Under the pieces are notes generated by a model, which was not told where the DNA came from, ran no database searches, and was given only the letters and a program-made list of their open reading frames with translations. Below, one piece after another: positions 18,752-28,034 of a stretch of 64,000 nt of DNA (position 1 is its first letter; each line of letters begins with the position of its first letter). This DNA is from Methanolobus profundi (GTDB lineage: Archaea > Halobacteriota > Methanosarcinia > Methanosarcinales > Methanosarcinaceae). The translations under genes were made by a program, and so were the position numbers. The stretch is from contig NZ_FOUJ01000004.1 in the NCBI RefSeq assembly GCF_900114835.1, positions 124,001 to 188,000 of the forward strand, written 5' to 3'.

Positions 18752-20256
18752 TCCTCCTTGCTGCGTTCTAAGATATACACTATGTCACCATCCTTGAAAT
18801 GCCTGAGTTTCTCGACATCAAGTATCTTTCCTATGATGTTGGTATTTGAGAACCTCTCTCCTGTCGGCCCGAAAAGATCATCATCTGTGGTCTTGACACC
18901 TACCATACCAGCCCTTTTTGCTGCCTGATTGGTAACACCGATCTCACCTGCAATGGTCATCTTAGGTGTGTTCTCAGGGAAGATCTCCTTGTATGATTCC
19001 GCCGGTTTCTCTGCCTTGAATATATAGGTGTTCTCATAGGTCATCATCACAGGAAGTACGCCCACAGGATTATACTGCAAGCCAACTGCATGTCTGAAGA
19101 AGTCAAGGGTCTTGGGAGCAAGATCATCGTAAAGCTCTATTGTCACAAGCATATCCGGGTCAACACCCTGCACTGTGACCTTCCTTTCCTGAAGGATCTC
19201 TATGGTCGTGGAAGGGGATTGCCTGACTATGTAGCCATCGTCCTCAGTATAACCTTCCCTTATGATCTCGATACCTTCAGCGCTCATTGCTTCCTGTGCT
19301 TCACTGTTGGTCATTCCAAGAAGCATTACCTGATCTGGAATGGATTCGACCATGATCTTCTGTCCATTCTCCACCATCCTGGCAAGCTCAATACCTTTTA
19401 CCACATGACCAATGACAGAATGCATGATAGATGATGTGCGGCTATCCGTTGAGATATACAACTTACCGGCACCATAGCCAACGGTCCTTACAAAGACAGA
19501 ACCTGTTGATCGTGCTTCGAAATTCTCGTAAGGTACAAGTTCACCCTGGAACCTGTGGTCAGATATGAATGATGTGGAACTAAGATCAGTGTGGAAAGTT
19601 CCGTCCCTGGTCACTGCAAAGAAGAACTCAGCGCCTTCCGGTGCAAGTGGGTCCATCTCTATCTCCACATAAGTGAAGATCTTTGAACCATCCTCAAGCT
19701 TAAGAGAGAGATCGGTCGTGGAAATATGATCTCCTGCCTTTTCCCATTCGACAACTGGCTCCACGGACAATATCCTGTCGCATTTTACGAGATCAGAAAG
19801 AACGTGTTTGCTGCTTATGAGCCTGGCAAAGACCCCTTCCTCAGGAGCACCATATTCAGAAGCATGTTTGGTCTTACTGATAATGATATGCGTATTTGCC
19901 GCATCGCCACCACCTGCTCCAAACAGCATGGTGAACCTCTCCATATCAGTACTTCCACGTACTGGTTCCATGTCTGTGGCAAATGGTCCAAAAGCAAGCG
20001 CGTCCCTGCTTGTCCAGCGAACAGGTACATCAGTAAGCTCTTTAAAAACAGATACCCATCTCTTTGAAGATGGGGATGATTCGTCCAGCAGTTCGATCTT
20101 GAACTCACCCTTAGAGGTCTTCACGACATATTCCACAGAAGCCTGGGATCTCGTGTCCTCCCTTTCAATGAGTATTCCAACTGCTGAGCCTTTCTTATAA
20201 GGTGCGTTTGACACCTTGATGGCGTCCTCAAGGATAGAACCTTGTGGTAATTTCAA
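18748..20256 (-). CDS. mmp3: Methanogenesis marker protein 3 (Mmp3); true start probably upstream
   Basis: A marker 3 protein, part of the MCR activation complex. It contains cyclophilin-like stretches: LFGAGGGDAANTHIIISKTK, ARLISSKHVLSDLVKCDRI, and the later LAPKTLDFFRHAVGLQYNPV. The coordinates use the first standard start, TTG at 20256 (502 aa), but coding sense continues upstream as SGEITVEINGQE, completing an N-terminal beta-grasp-like strand. No ATG, GTG or TTG lies in that frame before the stop TAA at 20314-20316. A strong GGAGG at 20304-20308 is eight bases before an in-frame ACG at 20295, while the GTG at 20291 is out of frame by one base. It overlaps mmp6 by four bases. Confidence 0.88.
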   Translation of the reverse strand: MKLPQGSILEDAIKVSNAPYKKGSAVGILIEREDTRSQASVEYVVKTSKGEFKIELLDESSPSSKRWVSVFKELTDVPVRWTSRDALAFGPFATDMEPVRGSTDMERFTMLFGAGGGDAANTHIIISKTKHASEYGAPEEGVFARLISSKHVLSDLVKCDRILSVEPVVEWEKAGDHISTTDLSLKLEDGSKIFTYVEIEMDPLAPEGAEFFFAVTRDGTFHTDLSSTSFISDHRFQGELVPYENFEARSTGSVFVRTVGYGAGKLYISTDSRTSSIMHSVIGHVVKGIELARMVENGQKIMVESIPDQVMLLGMTNSEAQEAMSAEGIEIIREGYTEDDGYIVRQSPSTTIEILQERKVTVQGVDPDMLVTIELYDDLAPKTLDFFRHAVGLQYNPVGVLPVMMTYENTYIFKAEKPAESYKEIFPENTPKMTIAGEIGVTNQAAKRAGMVGVKTTDDDLFGPTGERFSNTNIIGKILDVEKLRHFKDGDIVYILERSKEE

Positions 20257-20324
20257 TTCCTGTCCGTTGATCTCTACCGTTATTTCGCCACTCGTGTCAA
20301 ACTCCTCCGTAACTTATCAAGACA

Positions 20325-21941
20325 TCATGTTTCTGCTGCCGCCTCCATGCGCTCTTCATCGGTAAGCTGTGACAGAACGGCAGCTGGTTCTCCAACACTG
20401 ACAACCTTACCATTTCTCATAAGAGCTACACGATCACATATCTCTTCAAGGAAATCCATATCATGTGACACGATGACGAATGTGTCGCCCATCTTCTCAC
20501 GTGCTTCCAGGATCGACTTTGTGACCTCTTTCTTTGTGAACGGGTCCATGGTACCCGTTGGTTCATCCATTATAATGATATTAGGCTCCTTCATCAATAT
20601 CTGAGCCAGAGCAACCCTGTGCCTTTCACCTTCACTAATCTCATCTGACATCTTCGATAATATAGATTTTGCCTTCTCATCAGTGAATCCTGTTGCTTGA
20701 AGGGTATTTATTGCCTTTCTGACAGCAAGTTCGTATGGAAGGTCTATACCTATTGATTCTGTGAGATTGTCAATGATGGTCCTGTGAGTATAGAGTCCAT
20801 ATTCCTGATGGAGTATACCCATATATTTGACAGCACGGCCCCTGCATTCAGGTCCTGGTTTCCTCATGTCGATCCATTCATCACCGACACGTACCTGGAT
20901 ATCGCCACTTGTTGGCTGTACGATGCCCATAAGGACCTCGGATGTAGTGGTCTTTCCTGCACCACTTGTACCTGCAAGACCGAATATCTCTCCTTCTTTC
21001 ACATCAAAGGAGACATCATTAACGGCGTAAACAACACCCCTGCTTACGGATATATACTTTTTGACAAGATTGTCCACTTTGATCAGCGGGTCACCGACAA
21101 CAACGTCACATTTCTTTTCAACAGAGCAGATCATCTCCATGAACTCTTTTGCTACCTCTGAAGGTGCGCCCTCTCTGGTAATTGCACCATCCTCAAGAAT
21201 GATAGCCTTGTCAGCAAGATCCTCTACTACCTCAGACCAATGTGAAGTGATGACCATTGTCATGTTGTAGTCCTTGACAGCCTTTGCGATCACACTGTGG
21301 ACCACATCAGCGGTCCTTGGATCAAGCGTACCTGTAGGCTCATCGGCAATAAGGAGCATTGGGTCCCTTACAAGCTGACGGGCAAGTACTACTCTCTGTT
21401 TCTCACCACCACTAAGATCACGGGCCACGTGCATCATACGGTGTGAGAGCTGGACCTTTTCCAGAAGTTCCACTGCACGGGCAAGAGCGTTCTCGCTGCT
21501 CACGCCGATCTCAGTGAGGGAATTTACCACATTGGTAATGACCCTGTCATCTCCATAGAGAGCGAATGTACGCTGGAGCATGATAGCGATCCTCTTGGTT
21601 ATCTCACGCCTCTCATTGTCATGCAATGACAATTTGATGAAATCAGCATCAAAGGCCTTGAGGGTATCCTGACCACATGCAGAACATTCCTGTCCTACTT
21701 TGCTTGGTGGTTCTATGTGTCCACATTTCTCGCATCTTGCGAGGTGGTATATTACTTCACCACTGATACCTTCATACTCTTCAACACCACGCAGGACGTG
21801 CATCAATACTGTTTTCCCTGAACCGCTTCTACCAAGGATACCGAGAACTTGTCCCTCTTCGATCGTCAGGTTTATATCTTTAAGAACTTTGACACCATCA
21901 AATTCAAGTGTCAGGTTTTTGACTTCAATGAATAATGCCAT
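20325..21941 (-). CDS. atwA: Methyl-coenzyme M reductase activation component A2, twin ABC ATPase
   Basis: A 538-residue protein with two ABC ATPase domains in one chain. The first has Walker [10 protein letters not shown], signature [12 protein letters not shown] and Walker [13 protein letters not shown]; inserted after its Walker A is a four-cysteine zinc ribbon ([20 protein letters not shown]). The second has GTSGAGKTT, the signature [13 protein letters not shown] and [13 protein letters not shown]2 supplies ATP-driven energy for reductive activation of F430 in MCR. The start at 21941 follows a strong GGAGG by seven bases; a longer frame to 21983 lacks this. It is the first gene of the operon, 68 bases ahead of the mmp3 frame as listed. 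Confidence 0.95.
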   Translation of the reverse strand: MALFIEVKNLTLEFDGVKVLKDINLTIEEGQVLGILGRSGSGKTVLMHVLRGVEEYEGISGEVIYHLARCEKCGHIEPPSKVGQECSACGQDTLKAFDADFIKLSLHDNERREITKRIAIMLQRTFALYGDDRVITNVVNSLTEIGVSSENALARAVELLEKVQLSHRMMHVARDLSGGEKQRVVLARQLVRDPMLLIADEPTGTLDPRTADVVHSVIAKAVKDYNMTMVITSHWSEVVEDLADKAIILEDGAITREGAPSEVAKEFMEMICSVEKKCDVVVGDPLIKVDNLVKKYISVSRGVVYAVNDVSFDVKEGEIFGLAGTSGAGKTTTSEVLMGIVQPTSGDIQVRVGDEWIDMRKPGPECRGRAVKYMGILHQEYGLYTHRTIIDNLTESIGIDLPYELAVRKAINTLQATGFTDEKAKSILSKMSDEISEGERHRVALAQILMKEPNIIIMDEPTGTMDPFTKKEVTKSILEAREKMGDTFVIVSHDMDFLEEICDRVALMRNGKVVSVGEPAAVLSQLTDEERMEAAAET

Positions 21942-21990
21942 TTGATTTCCTCCGCCCAGGGGTGCATAGGAGTCCTTTTGCACTAATAAT

Positions 21991-22002
21991 GATATGCATA
22001 TC
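21991..22002. promoter_or_regulatory. Perfect 12-base palindrome upstream of atwA
   Basis: GATATGCATATC is perfectly self-complementary and lies 50-61 bases before the atwA start, where the TATA element or a regulator site would be expected. No better TATA box is seen close by. A dimeric repressor site or a bent TATA region are both possible. Confidence 0.4.
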
Positions 22003-22190
22003 TACTCAAATTACTTAACGGTTTTGCAGATTGCGCACAAAACTAGCCCTGCTGGAGCCCATGCAGACCTGATAACAAGTTTTTAGCGATCTTTTTAAAG
22101 AATTACTGTTGGATTATTGAACTCAATACATAAACATAACGCATCTGCTTCGCGGTGTTAACTTCTAAAAAAGGGAGGAGCATAGTGATT

Positions 22191-23009
22191 TTACAGAGTA
22201 ACGCCGTTACTTATTTTCTTTACTATGTCCACAACATCAACGATATTGCTTATGTTAATATCTGCTGCATCCATTAGTACCTGAGGTCTTTCATCACCTT
22301 GCTGGGATGTAAGTATTCCCACATCAGCCGCCCTCAAAGCCAGTATATCGTTCATGCCGTCACCCACCATGAGAACATTATCATAGCTCTTTTTGAGATC
22401 TTTGACTATACGCTCCTTATCATGGGTTGTGGCAACCGGAAAAACATATTCCATTGGAATATCCAGAAAAGACGCAAGTGTACTGAGGTTATGGGCATCA
22501 TCACCTGAGGCTATGTATATATCAGTACCAAGCTCCCTGAGAGCCCTGACAGTATCAGAAGTACTGGAATACATCTGCCCTCCCGTACTAAGAACATAAG
22601 GCACGACATTTTCCTGAGAGTCCACTATCAACCCTGCGGCAATATAGAACACATGTGGACAGCGTCCCCTGACAAGGCTGACAACATCATTGATGTCACT
22701 TACCTTTGTACGGTTCTGCCTGATTATACCGTATACATCATCAATATGAAAAGGACTGCTTGAACAGCTTATACCAAGGTCGATATCATATTTTTCAATG
22801 AAATTATGAAGTTCCATACCCGGGTCGCAATTAGCCAGTTCGTCAAAACGTGTGCGAAGAACCACAAGTGCCCTGTCTGCCTTCTGCGCCACCAGAAGTG
22901 TTGTCTGTATATCCTCAAGGATCGAGCCTGTGCTCATTTCCTTTGCAACACGATACATATGCAACAGTGTCCCGGCACTGTCAAAGACAACAGCAACACG
23001 TTTTTTCAT
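22191..23009 (-). CDS. HAD superfamily phosphatase related to P-type ATPase P-domain
   Basis: A 272-residue soluble HAD hydrolase. Motif I is VFDSAGTLLH: the nucleophile Asp9 is present, but the usual second aspartate is replaced as in P-type ATPase-like members. Motif II is YIASGDD, motif III a lysine in HDKERIVKDLKK, and motif IV is MVGDGMNDILALRAADVGI, very like the P-type ATPase hinge. Substrate unknown. It lies on the same strand as the MCR activation operon, 249 bases upstream of atwA; with a promoter-like palindrome between, separate transcription is more likely, though co-occurrence with methanogenesis genes makes a link worth noting. Confidence 0.85.
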   Translation of the reverse strand: MKKRVAVVFDSAGTLLHMYRVAKEMSTGSILEDIQTTLLVAQKADRALVVLRTRFDELANCDPGMELHNFIEKYDIDLGISCSSSPFHIDDVYGIIRQNRTKVSDINDVVSLVRGRCPHVFYIAAGLIVDSQENVVPYVLSTGGQMYSSTSDTVRALRELGTDIYIASGDDAHNLSTLASFLDIPMEYVFPVATTHDKERIVKDLKKSYDNVLMVGDGMNDILALRAADVGILTSQQGDERPQVLMDAADINISNIVDVVDIVKKISNGVTL

Positions 23010-23111
23010 AGAGCATGATCGGTATTAATCAGATATATGTTTAGTCATAGCTTCTGAAAAAAGACGGCCAAATAACTAAATGCAAACAACTACAATTCTC
23101 ACCGGGGTGCC

Positions 23112-23837
23112 ATGACCAGAACCAACCGGATAATAATTGCCTTGATAATACTTATCGCACTGTCATTCGCCTTTGAGGGTATGAAACATTCGGAAACTGA
23201 GGACAGTATCATACTCTCAGAACCCTGGGACCACAGTCCTATCACCGTATATATAGATGACAAAGATGTTCCTGAACATTATAGTCCGAGTTACAGGGAA
23301 GATGTAGAGAAAGCACTGGAATACTGGGAGAGTGGTGGCAACGGGCAGCTCACATATGAAGCAGACTTCGAGATCGTCGATGTTGATAATGCGGACATAC
23401 TGGTAATGTGGGTGGATAACCTTGAGGAAGATGCTGGTGTGGATAATGGTGTTGCGGGATTTGCCAGACCATATATCGTGAACGGACGTTTTGAGCGTAT
23501 TGACATTGTACTTGAGACCGGGAACTACCAGGGATATTCATGGGTTCAGTACGGTGATATTGCCATGAAGGACATAGCTACGCATGAACTTGGACATGCA
23601 CTGGGACTGGGACACAGCAGTGACAGGGATGACATCATGTACCCTACATATGACCGCAGAGAGAATCTGAACCCTCTGCTGCTCCATTCTACATGGCCTG
23701 TACTTTTGCTTCTGATCATCGCAGCAGTTACTATCATCTCGTATCACGGAACCGGCTGGCTTCACTACAGGAAAAAGAGAAAGAACCTCGAAGATGATAT
23801 ATTCAGTGATATGAACGAAGAGGAAAGGAATGAGTGA
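23112..23837 (+). CDS. Membrane-anchored matrixin-type zinc metalloprotease
   Basis: A 241-residue protein. Residues 4-22 form an N-terminal membrane anchor or signal. The protease domain (about 40-185) has the zinc motif HELGHALGLGH with the catalytic glutamate, followed by the Met-turn DDIMYPTYD, the hallmark of M10 metzincins. A second membrane segment (about 195-215, WPVLLLLIIAAVTIISY) and a basic cytoplasmic tail follow. There is no pro-domain with a cysteine switch. The catalytic domain should face outside, between two membrane anchors, which is unusual for matrixins. It overlaps ogt by eight bases. Confidence 0.85.
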   Translation: MTRTNRIIIALIILIALSFAFEGMKHSETEDSIILSEPWDHSPITVYIDDKDVPEHYSPSYREDVEKALEYWESGGNGQLTYEADFEIVDVDNADILVMWVDNLEEDAGVDNGVAGFARPYIVNGRFERIDIVLETGNYQGYSWVQYGDIAMKDIATHELGHALGLGHSSDRDDIMYPTYDRRENLNPLLLHSTWPVLLLLIIAAVTIISYHGTGWLHYRKKRKNLEDDIFSDMNEEERNE

Positions 23838-24201
23838 GAGAACGATCTATCAGGCGATCCTGAGATACTTTGCCGGAGAAATGATAGACTTCTCTGATCA
23901 CAAGGTTGATCTCTCAGACCTGACCGAATTTCAGCGAATGGTCCTTGAGGAAGTAAGGAAGATACCTTACGGGGAAACCCTGACGTATCAGGAACTGGCC
24001 TGCAGGATAGGAAAAGATGGTGCTGCCAGAGCTGTTGGAACTGCTGTTTCCAAAAACCCGTATCCAATAATAATACCCTGTCACCGGGTGGTCTCATCTA
24101 ATGGAATAGGAGGTTTTTGCGGAGAGACCTGTGGTGAGAAGGTGGAACTGAAAAGAAGGATGCTGGAAATGGAAGCCAGTGCTAAGGAAAAAGATGAATA
24201 A
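23830..24201 (+). CDS. ogt: Methylated-DNA-protein cysteine methyltransferase
   Basis: A suicide repair protein that takes the methyl group from O6-methylguanine onto Cys84 in IIPCHRVVSSNG. The DNA-binding helix is YGETLTYQELACRIGKDGAA and the Asn hinge and glycine turn GIGGFCGE follow. At 123 residues it keeps the active C-terminal domain and has only a 30-residue stub of the usual N-terminal domain, as in several short archaeal forms. The start overlaps the matrixin gene, and the AOR gene follows after 33 bases, suggesting one transcript of unrelated functions. Confidence 0.93.
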   Translation: MSERTIYQAILRYFAGEMIDFSDHKVDLSDLTEFQRMVLEEVRKIPYGETLTYQELACRIGKDGAARAVGTAVSKNPYPIIIPCHRVVSSNGIGGFCGETCGEKVELKRRMLEMEASAKEKDE

Positions 24202-24234
24202 TACTACGACAGATATTCATAAAGAGATGAGAGC

Positions 24235-25947
24235 ATGTTCGGATGGACAGGAAGAACAGTAATTGTAGACCTTGAAAGCAAAGCGATCACCGAGACCAGG
24301 ACCAGAAAGGCATTTGCAGAGCAGTTCATTGGTGGTCGGGGACTTGGATGCAGACTGATGGACGAATTTGCAGCACCGGATGTCGACCCGCTGGGCCCTG
24401 AGAATCCACTCATCTTCACTACCGGACCACTTACAGGAACATCTGCCCCGATGTCAGGACACTTTGCTGTTACATGTCGGTCGCCCCTTACCTCAACGAT
24501 ATTCAGTTCCAACGCAGGAGGACAGTTCGGAGCAGAGCTAAAATTAGCAGGGATCGATGCACTTATTATAACAGGAAAAGCTGAAAGCCCAGTCTATCTC
24601 AGTATATATGACGAAGATGTGGAGATAGTTCCTGCCGAACATCTCTGGGGAAAGAGCACCTCAGAAACAACAGCATTACTTGAAAATAAAGGAAAGGTTG
24701 CATGCATTGGCAAAGCAGGGGAGAAGCTTGTCAGCATGGCCAACATTGTCAATGACAGTATCTATTCCAGTGGTCGCGGAGGACACGGGGCAGTTGCAGG
24801 CTCAAAGAACCTGAAGGCGATCGTGGTCAAAGGGACGAACAAGGTCCAGATAGCAGAACCCGATGCCTTTGAAAGGGATGTTGAAAAGGTAAAAAAACTG
24901 CTGGTAGCAAACCCACCGGCATCGAAAGGACTGAAGAAATACGGTAGCTCAGTCATATCCGACCTGCTTGATCACACTGGAACACTTCCGGCCCGTAATT
25001 TCAGTGAGAAAAGATTTCATGGTGCAGAGAAGATCTCAGGAGAGAACATCAGTAGGAATTACAAGATACAGCAGCAACCCTGCTATGCCTGTCCCATCGG
25101 ATGCAGAAGAATTGCAGAGGATGGAGAACCGATACCTGATTTTGATTCCATATGGGCATTCGGACCAAATATCGGCAACGATGACATGGAACTGATAAGG
25201 GAGATGGACAGGCTCTGCTTCGACTATGGACTGGACCCTCTGTCATGTGGTGCTTCGATTGCAGCATACATGGAGGTCAATCCATGGATGGAAATGGACG
25301 AAGTGAAAGGGATGGTCCTTGAGATAGGAAATGGGAAGCATGATGCCTGTAAAGGATCACATGCCTATCTGTGTTCTGTAGACAAAGAGGAATACAGCAC
25401 ATCGGTCAAAGGTCTGGAGCTTCCGGGCTATGACCCGAGGGAGATGGCAGGAATGGCTATTGCCTATGCAACATCCAACACTGGCGGGTCACACCTCAGT
25501 GCATTCATGGTAGCACCTGAAATAATGGGTAAACCCATGCTGCTTGACAGGAGATCGTTCGATGGCAAGGCTGCCCTTGTGAGGCATTTCCAGAACCTTA
25601 CCGCATCTATCGACTCCATGGTCATGTGCCCTTTTTCCATGCTTGCTATGGGAGAGGTTGAAATTGCTGCAATGCTCAGCCATGTGACCGGAAAAGAGTA
25701 TTCTGCCGAAGATGTGCTGAAAGCAGGTGAGAGAATATTCAACCAGGAGAGGATGTTCAACCTTAGAGCAGGGTTCACATGGAAAGATGATATGCTCCCG
25801 GAGAGGTTCTTTGGTGATGAAGGAATTGACAGGGAAGAATTTGAGAAAGCGATATCAGATTATTATCATTTCAGAGGTTGGGACGACAATGGCATACCAG
25901 CTGAAGATACATTGAAAGGTCTTGGGATCAGCAGGGATGTGAAATGA
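24235..25947 (+). CDS. Aldehyde ferredoxin oxidoreductase family tungsten enzyme
   Basis: A 570-residue AOR-family protein, expected to bind bis-pterin tungsten (or molybdenum) and one [4Fe-4S] cluster and to oxidise aldehydes with ferredoxin. The pterin-binding N-terminus is seen in FIGGRGLGCRLMDEFAAP, GPLTGTSAPMSGHFAVT, and IFSSNAGGQFGAELKLAG. Cluster ligands are Cys283, Cys286 and Cys290 (CYACPIGCRR) and a later cysteine in VMCPFSM. The length is a little under the usual 600. The true substrate is unknown; moaC and nnr in the window are not linked to it by position. Confidence 0.92.
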   Translation: MFGWTGRTVIVDLESKAITETRTRKAFAEQFIGGRGLGCRLMDEFAAPDVDPLGPENPLIFTTGPLTGTSAPMSGHFAVTCRSPLTSTIFSSNAGGQFGAELKLAGIDALIITGKAESPVYLSIYDEDVEIVPAEHLWGKSTSETTALLENKGKVACIGKAGEKLVSMANIVNDSIYSSGRGGHGAVAGSKNLKAIVVKGTNKVQIAEPDAFERDVEKVKKLLVANPPASKGLKKYGSSVISDLLDHTGTLPARNFSEKRFHGAEKISGENISRNYKIQQQPCYACPIGCRRIAEDGEPIPDFDSIWAFGPNIGNDDMELIREMDRLCFDYGLDPLSCGASIAAYMEVNPWMEMDEVKGMVLEIGNGKHDACKGSHAYLCSVDKEEYSTSVKGLELPGYDPREMAGMAIAYATSNTGGSHLSAFMVAPEIMGKPMLLDRRSFDGKAALVRHFQNLTASIDSMVMCPFSMLAMGEVEIAAMLSHVTGKEYSAEDVLKAGERIFNQERMFNLRAGFTWKDDMLPERFFGDEGIDREEFEKAISDYYHFRGWDDNGIPAEDTLKGLGISRDVK

Positions 25948-26039
25948 CCGATATTTCTGCAGAATATGAAATTATAAATACATTTATATTAGTTTCTTCT
26001 ATTATTACATTCCATTATAGCAGACTCAAAGGTTAACTT

Positions 26040-26046
26040 CTTATAT
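26040..26046 (+). promoter_or_regulatory. TATA box of the aIF5A gene
   Basis: TTATATA in a C/T-rich context, about 71 bases before the GTG start; transcription would begin near 26065. A GGAGG ribosome site is at 26104-26108. Confidence 0.5.
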
Positions 26047-26116
26047 AGCATTGGGAATTATACCCATTAGACCTTTTAAGCTCATAAATAATTGTTACGA
26101 TTATGGAGGATTTTAA

Positions 26117-26500
26117 GTGAAAATACAAGTTGAAATTAAAGAACTTAAAGAGGGTAAGTACGTCATTGTAGATGATGAACCCTGTACCATTAAGAGTATA
26201 TCCAAATCAAAGCCAGGAAAACACGGTTCAGCAAAAGCAAGGATCGATGTAATAGGACTTTTTGACGGACAGAAGAGATCCATCATCGGACCAGTTTCCG
26301 ATAAGACCTACGTACCAGTTGTCGAGAGAAAGAACGCACAGGTACTTTCACTTGCTGGCGATGTTGCACAGCTCATGGATATGGGCGACTTCTCAACCTT
26401 CGAAATGAAGGTCCCTGAAGAGTACAAGGACAGGATCGTTGAGGGTGAAGAGGTATCCTACCTCACCGCAATGGGCAAGATGAAGTTCGATCTTAGATGA
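26117..26500 (+). CDS. eif5A: Translation initiation factor aIF5A
   Basis: The archaeal counterpart of eIF5A/EF-P, which relieves ribosome stalling. All 127 residues fit the family: an N-terminal SH3-like domain and a C-terminal OB fold. Lys35 in SKPGKHGSAKARID is the residue modified to deoxyhypusine or hypusine. The start is GTG at 26117, eight bases after GGAGG. Agmatinase follows after 43 bases, and since polyamines supply the aminobutyl group of hypusine, the pairing makes sense. Confidence 0.97.
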   Translation: MKIQVEIKELKEGKYVIVDDEPCTIKSISKSKPGKHGSAKARIDVIGLFDGQKRSIIGPVSDKTYVPVVERKNAQVLSLAGDVAQLMDMGDFSTFEMKVPEEYKDRIVEGEEVSYLTAMGKMKFDLR

Positions 26501-26543
26501 TCGGACCTCAAACCTTTTCTTCTTATTTTTCATTATTAAATTT

Positions 26544-27413
26544 ATGTTCTACAAACCTGATATGATGGATGCCCTGGCAGATTATGATGCTGCAAGGTAT
26601 GTTATATTCGGTGTTCCTTTTGATGCAACCTCTTCCTACAGACCGGGAAGCCGCTGGGCCCCTGATGCTATGAGGAAAGCCTCTGCAAACTTTGAGACAT
26701 ATAATGAGTTCTTTGATATCGATTTTGAGGACCTGCTCATACATGATGCCGGCAACCTTGAACCATATTCTTCCGTAGATGAAACACTGGAAGAACTTCA
26801 CCTTGCTGTTAAGCCTATAGCAAGGGATGGTAAGATACCGATCATGCTTGGCGGAGAGCACTCACTCACTTACCCATGCGTGAAAGCATGTGCAGAAGAA
26901 GCAGACGAAGATATCGGATTCGTTGTTATGGATGCACATTTCGATCTTCGTGAGGAATACGGAGGTATCAGGAACAGCCATGCATGCGTTTCCAGACATG
27001 TCCGGGATGATATTACTGACACTTACGTTACCATAGGCGTTCGAAGCGGACCAAAGGAAGAATGGGTCTACGCAAAGGAGAACGGCCTCAAATACTACAC
27101 TTCCGACGATGTACGTGAAATGGGCATCAAGCAGGTAATTGCTGAGGTTAAGGAATACCTTGGATGCAAAAAGATATACCTGTCACTTGATATGGATGCT
27201 CTTGATCCCGCATATGCACCCGGCCTTGGCACACCCGAACCTTTCGGACTTACAGATATCGATGTCCGTGAGATCATACGTGCATTAGCCCCGATATCCG
27301 TTGGTTTCGATGTTGTTGAGATAGCTCCGGAATACGACAACGGCATAAGCGCACTGCTTGGAACGAAACTTCTCAGGGAGTTCATCGCAGCACATGCTGC
27401 AAGTGAGAGATAA
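26544..27413 (+). CDS. speB: Agmatinase
   Basis: Hydrolyses agmatine to putrescine and urea using two manganese ions, a step in archaeal polyamine synthesis. The ureohydrolase motifs are complete: GGEHSLTYP, VMDAHFDLR, and SLDMDALDPAYAPGLGTPEP, giving the His and Asp metal ligands. At 289 residues the length is standard. It lies directly behind the aIF5A gene, with which it shares the hypusine pathway. No ribosome site stands out before ATG 26544, so translation may depend on the upstream gene. Confidence 0.95.
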   Translation: MFYKPDMMDALADYDAARYVIFGVPFDATSSYRPGSRWAPDAMRKASANFETYNEFFDIDFEDLLIHDAGNLEPYSSVDETLEELHLAVKPIARDGKIPIMLGGEHSLTYPCVKACAEEADEDIGFVVMDAHFDLREEYGGIRNSHACVSRHVRDDITDTYVTIGVRSGPKEEWVYAKENGLKYYTSDDVREMGIKQVIAEVKEYLGCKKIYLSLDMDALDPAYAPGLGTPEPFGLTDIDVREIIRALAPISVGFDVVEIAPEYDNGISALLGTKLLREFIAAHAASER

Positions 27414-27539
27414 CCTTATTTTTAACTACTGCAGATAATATCAGATATCTGCTGCACTTCATTTTCTAATTCTTAATATGCCGGTGGTCTTCTGGAAATA
27501 TCGATCAGGAATGCTGAAAGGAAGGATATCGAAGCCATA

Positions 27540-28016
27540 ATGCTTATCGAAAATAGTTCATTCCACGAGAACATAGCAGAGAGCAGGGAAACCTTTCTTG
27601 AAAGGACCGAAGTATTTCCAGATGGCTTTCTGGTATTGATGGTCAATGGAAGGGTGATCGGCTACATTTCCTCGGAACTCTGGGAATATTCAGAAGACAT
27701 CGATGTAAGACAGTTCCAGCTCGAACACAGCATTATGGACACTCACAGAAGTAACGGTTCAGAGCTTTACATTTCATCTATTGGAATACTTGAAGAATAC
27801 CGTGGAAGCGGATATGGCAAGATACTGGTCTCAGAACTGGAAAAAAAGATGATCTACAACTACGGGATCAATAGCATTATACTGATCGTTTCTGAGAACT
27901 GGACCGCTGCAAGAAGGATCTATGAGAAGAATGGTTTCGAACGTATACAGACGATATCCGGATTCTTCCATGACGATAACAATTCAGATGCTATTGTGAT
28001 GAGAAAGATCATCTGA
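27540..28016 (+). CDS. GNAT family N-acetyltransferase; start likely further upstream
   Basis: A GNAT-fold acetyltransferase with the acetyl-CoA loop in YRGSGYGKILVSELEKK and the late ISSIGILEEY strand; ARRIYEKNGFERI closes the fold. It resembles RimI-type enzymes; the substrate is unknown. The listed ATG at 27540 cuts off the first strand: in the same frame the preceding codons read SIRNAERKDIEAIM, a typical GNAT beginning. No ATG, GTG or TTG occurs there after the stop at 27474; an ATA at 27498 stands nine bases behind a GGTGGT ribosome-like site (27483-27488). The real product is therefore probably about 14 residues longer. Confidence 0.85.
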   Translation: MLIENSSFHENIAESRETFLERTEVFPDGFLVLMVNGRVIGYISSELWEYSEDIDVRQFQLEHSIMDTHRSNGSELYISSIGILEEYRGSGYGKILVSELEKKMIYNYGINSIILIVSENWTAARRIYEKNGFERIQTISGFFHDDNNSDAIVMRKII

Positions 28017-28034
28017 ACATCATCCGGCCTTTTG

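Noticed and set aside
27478-27540. ATG at 27478 as start of the GNAT gene
   Set aside because: It is in another frame and reaches a stop after 20 codons.
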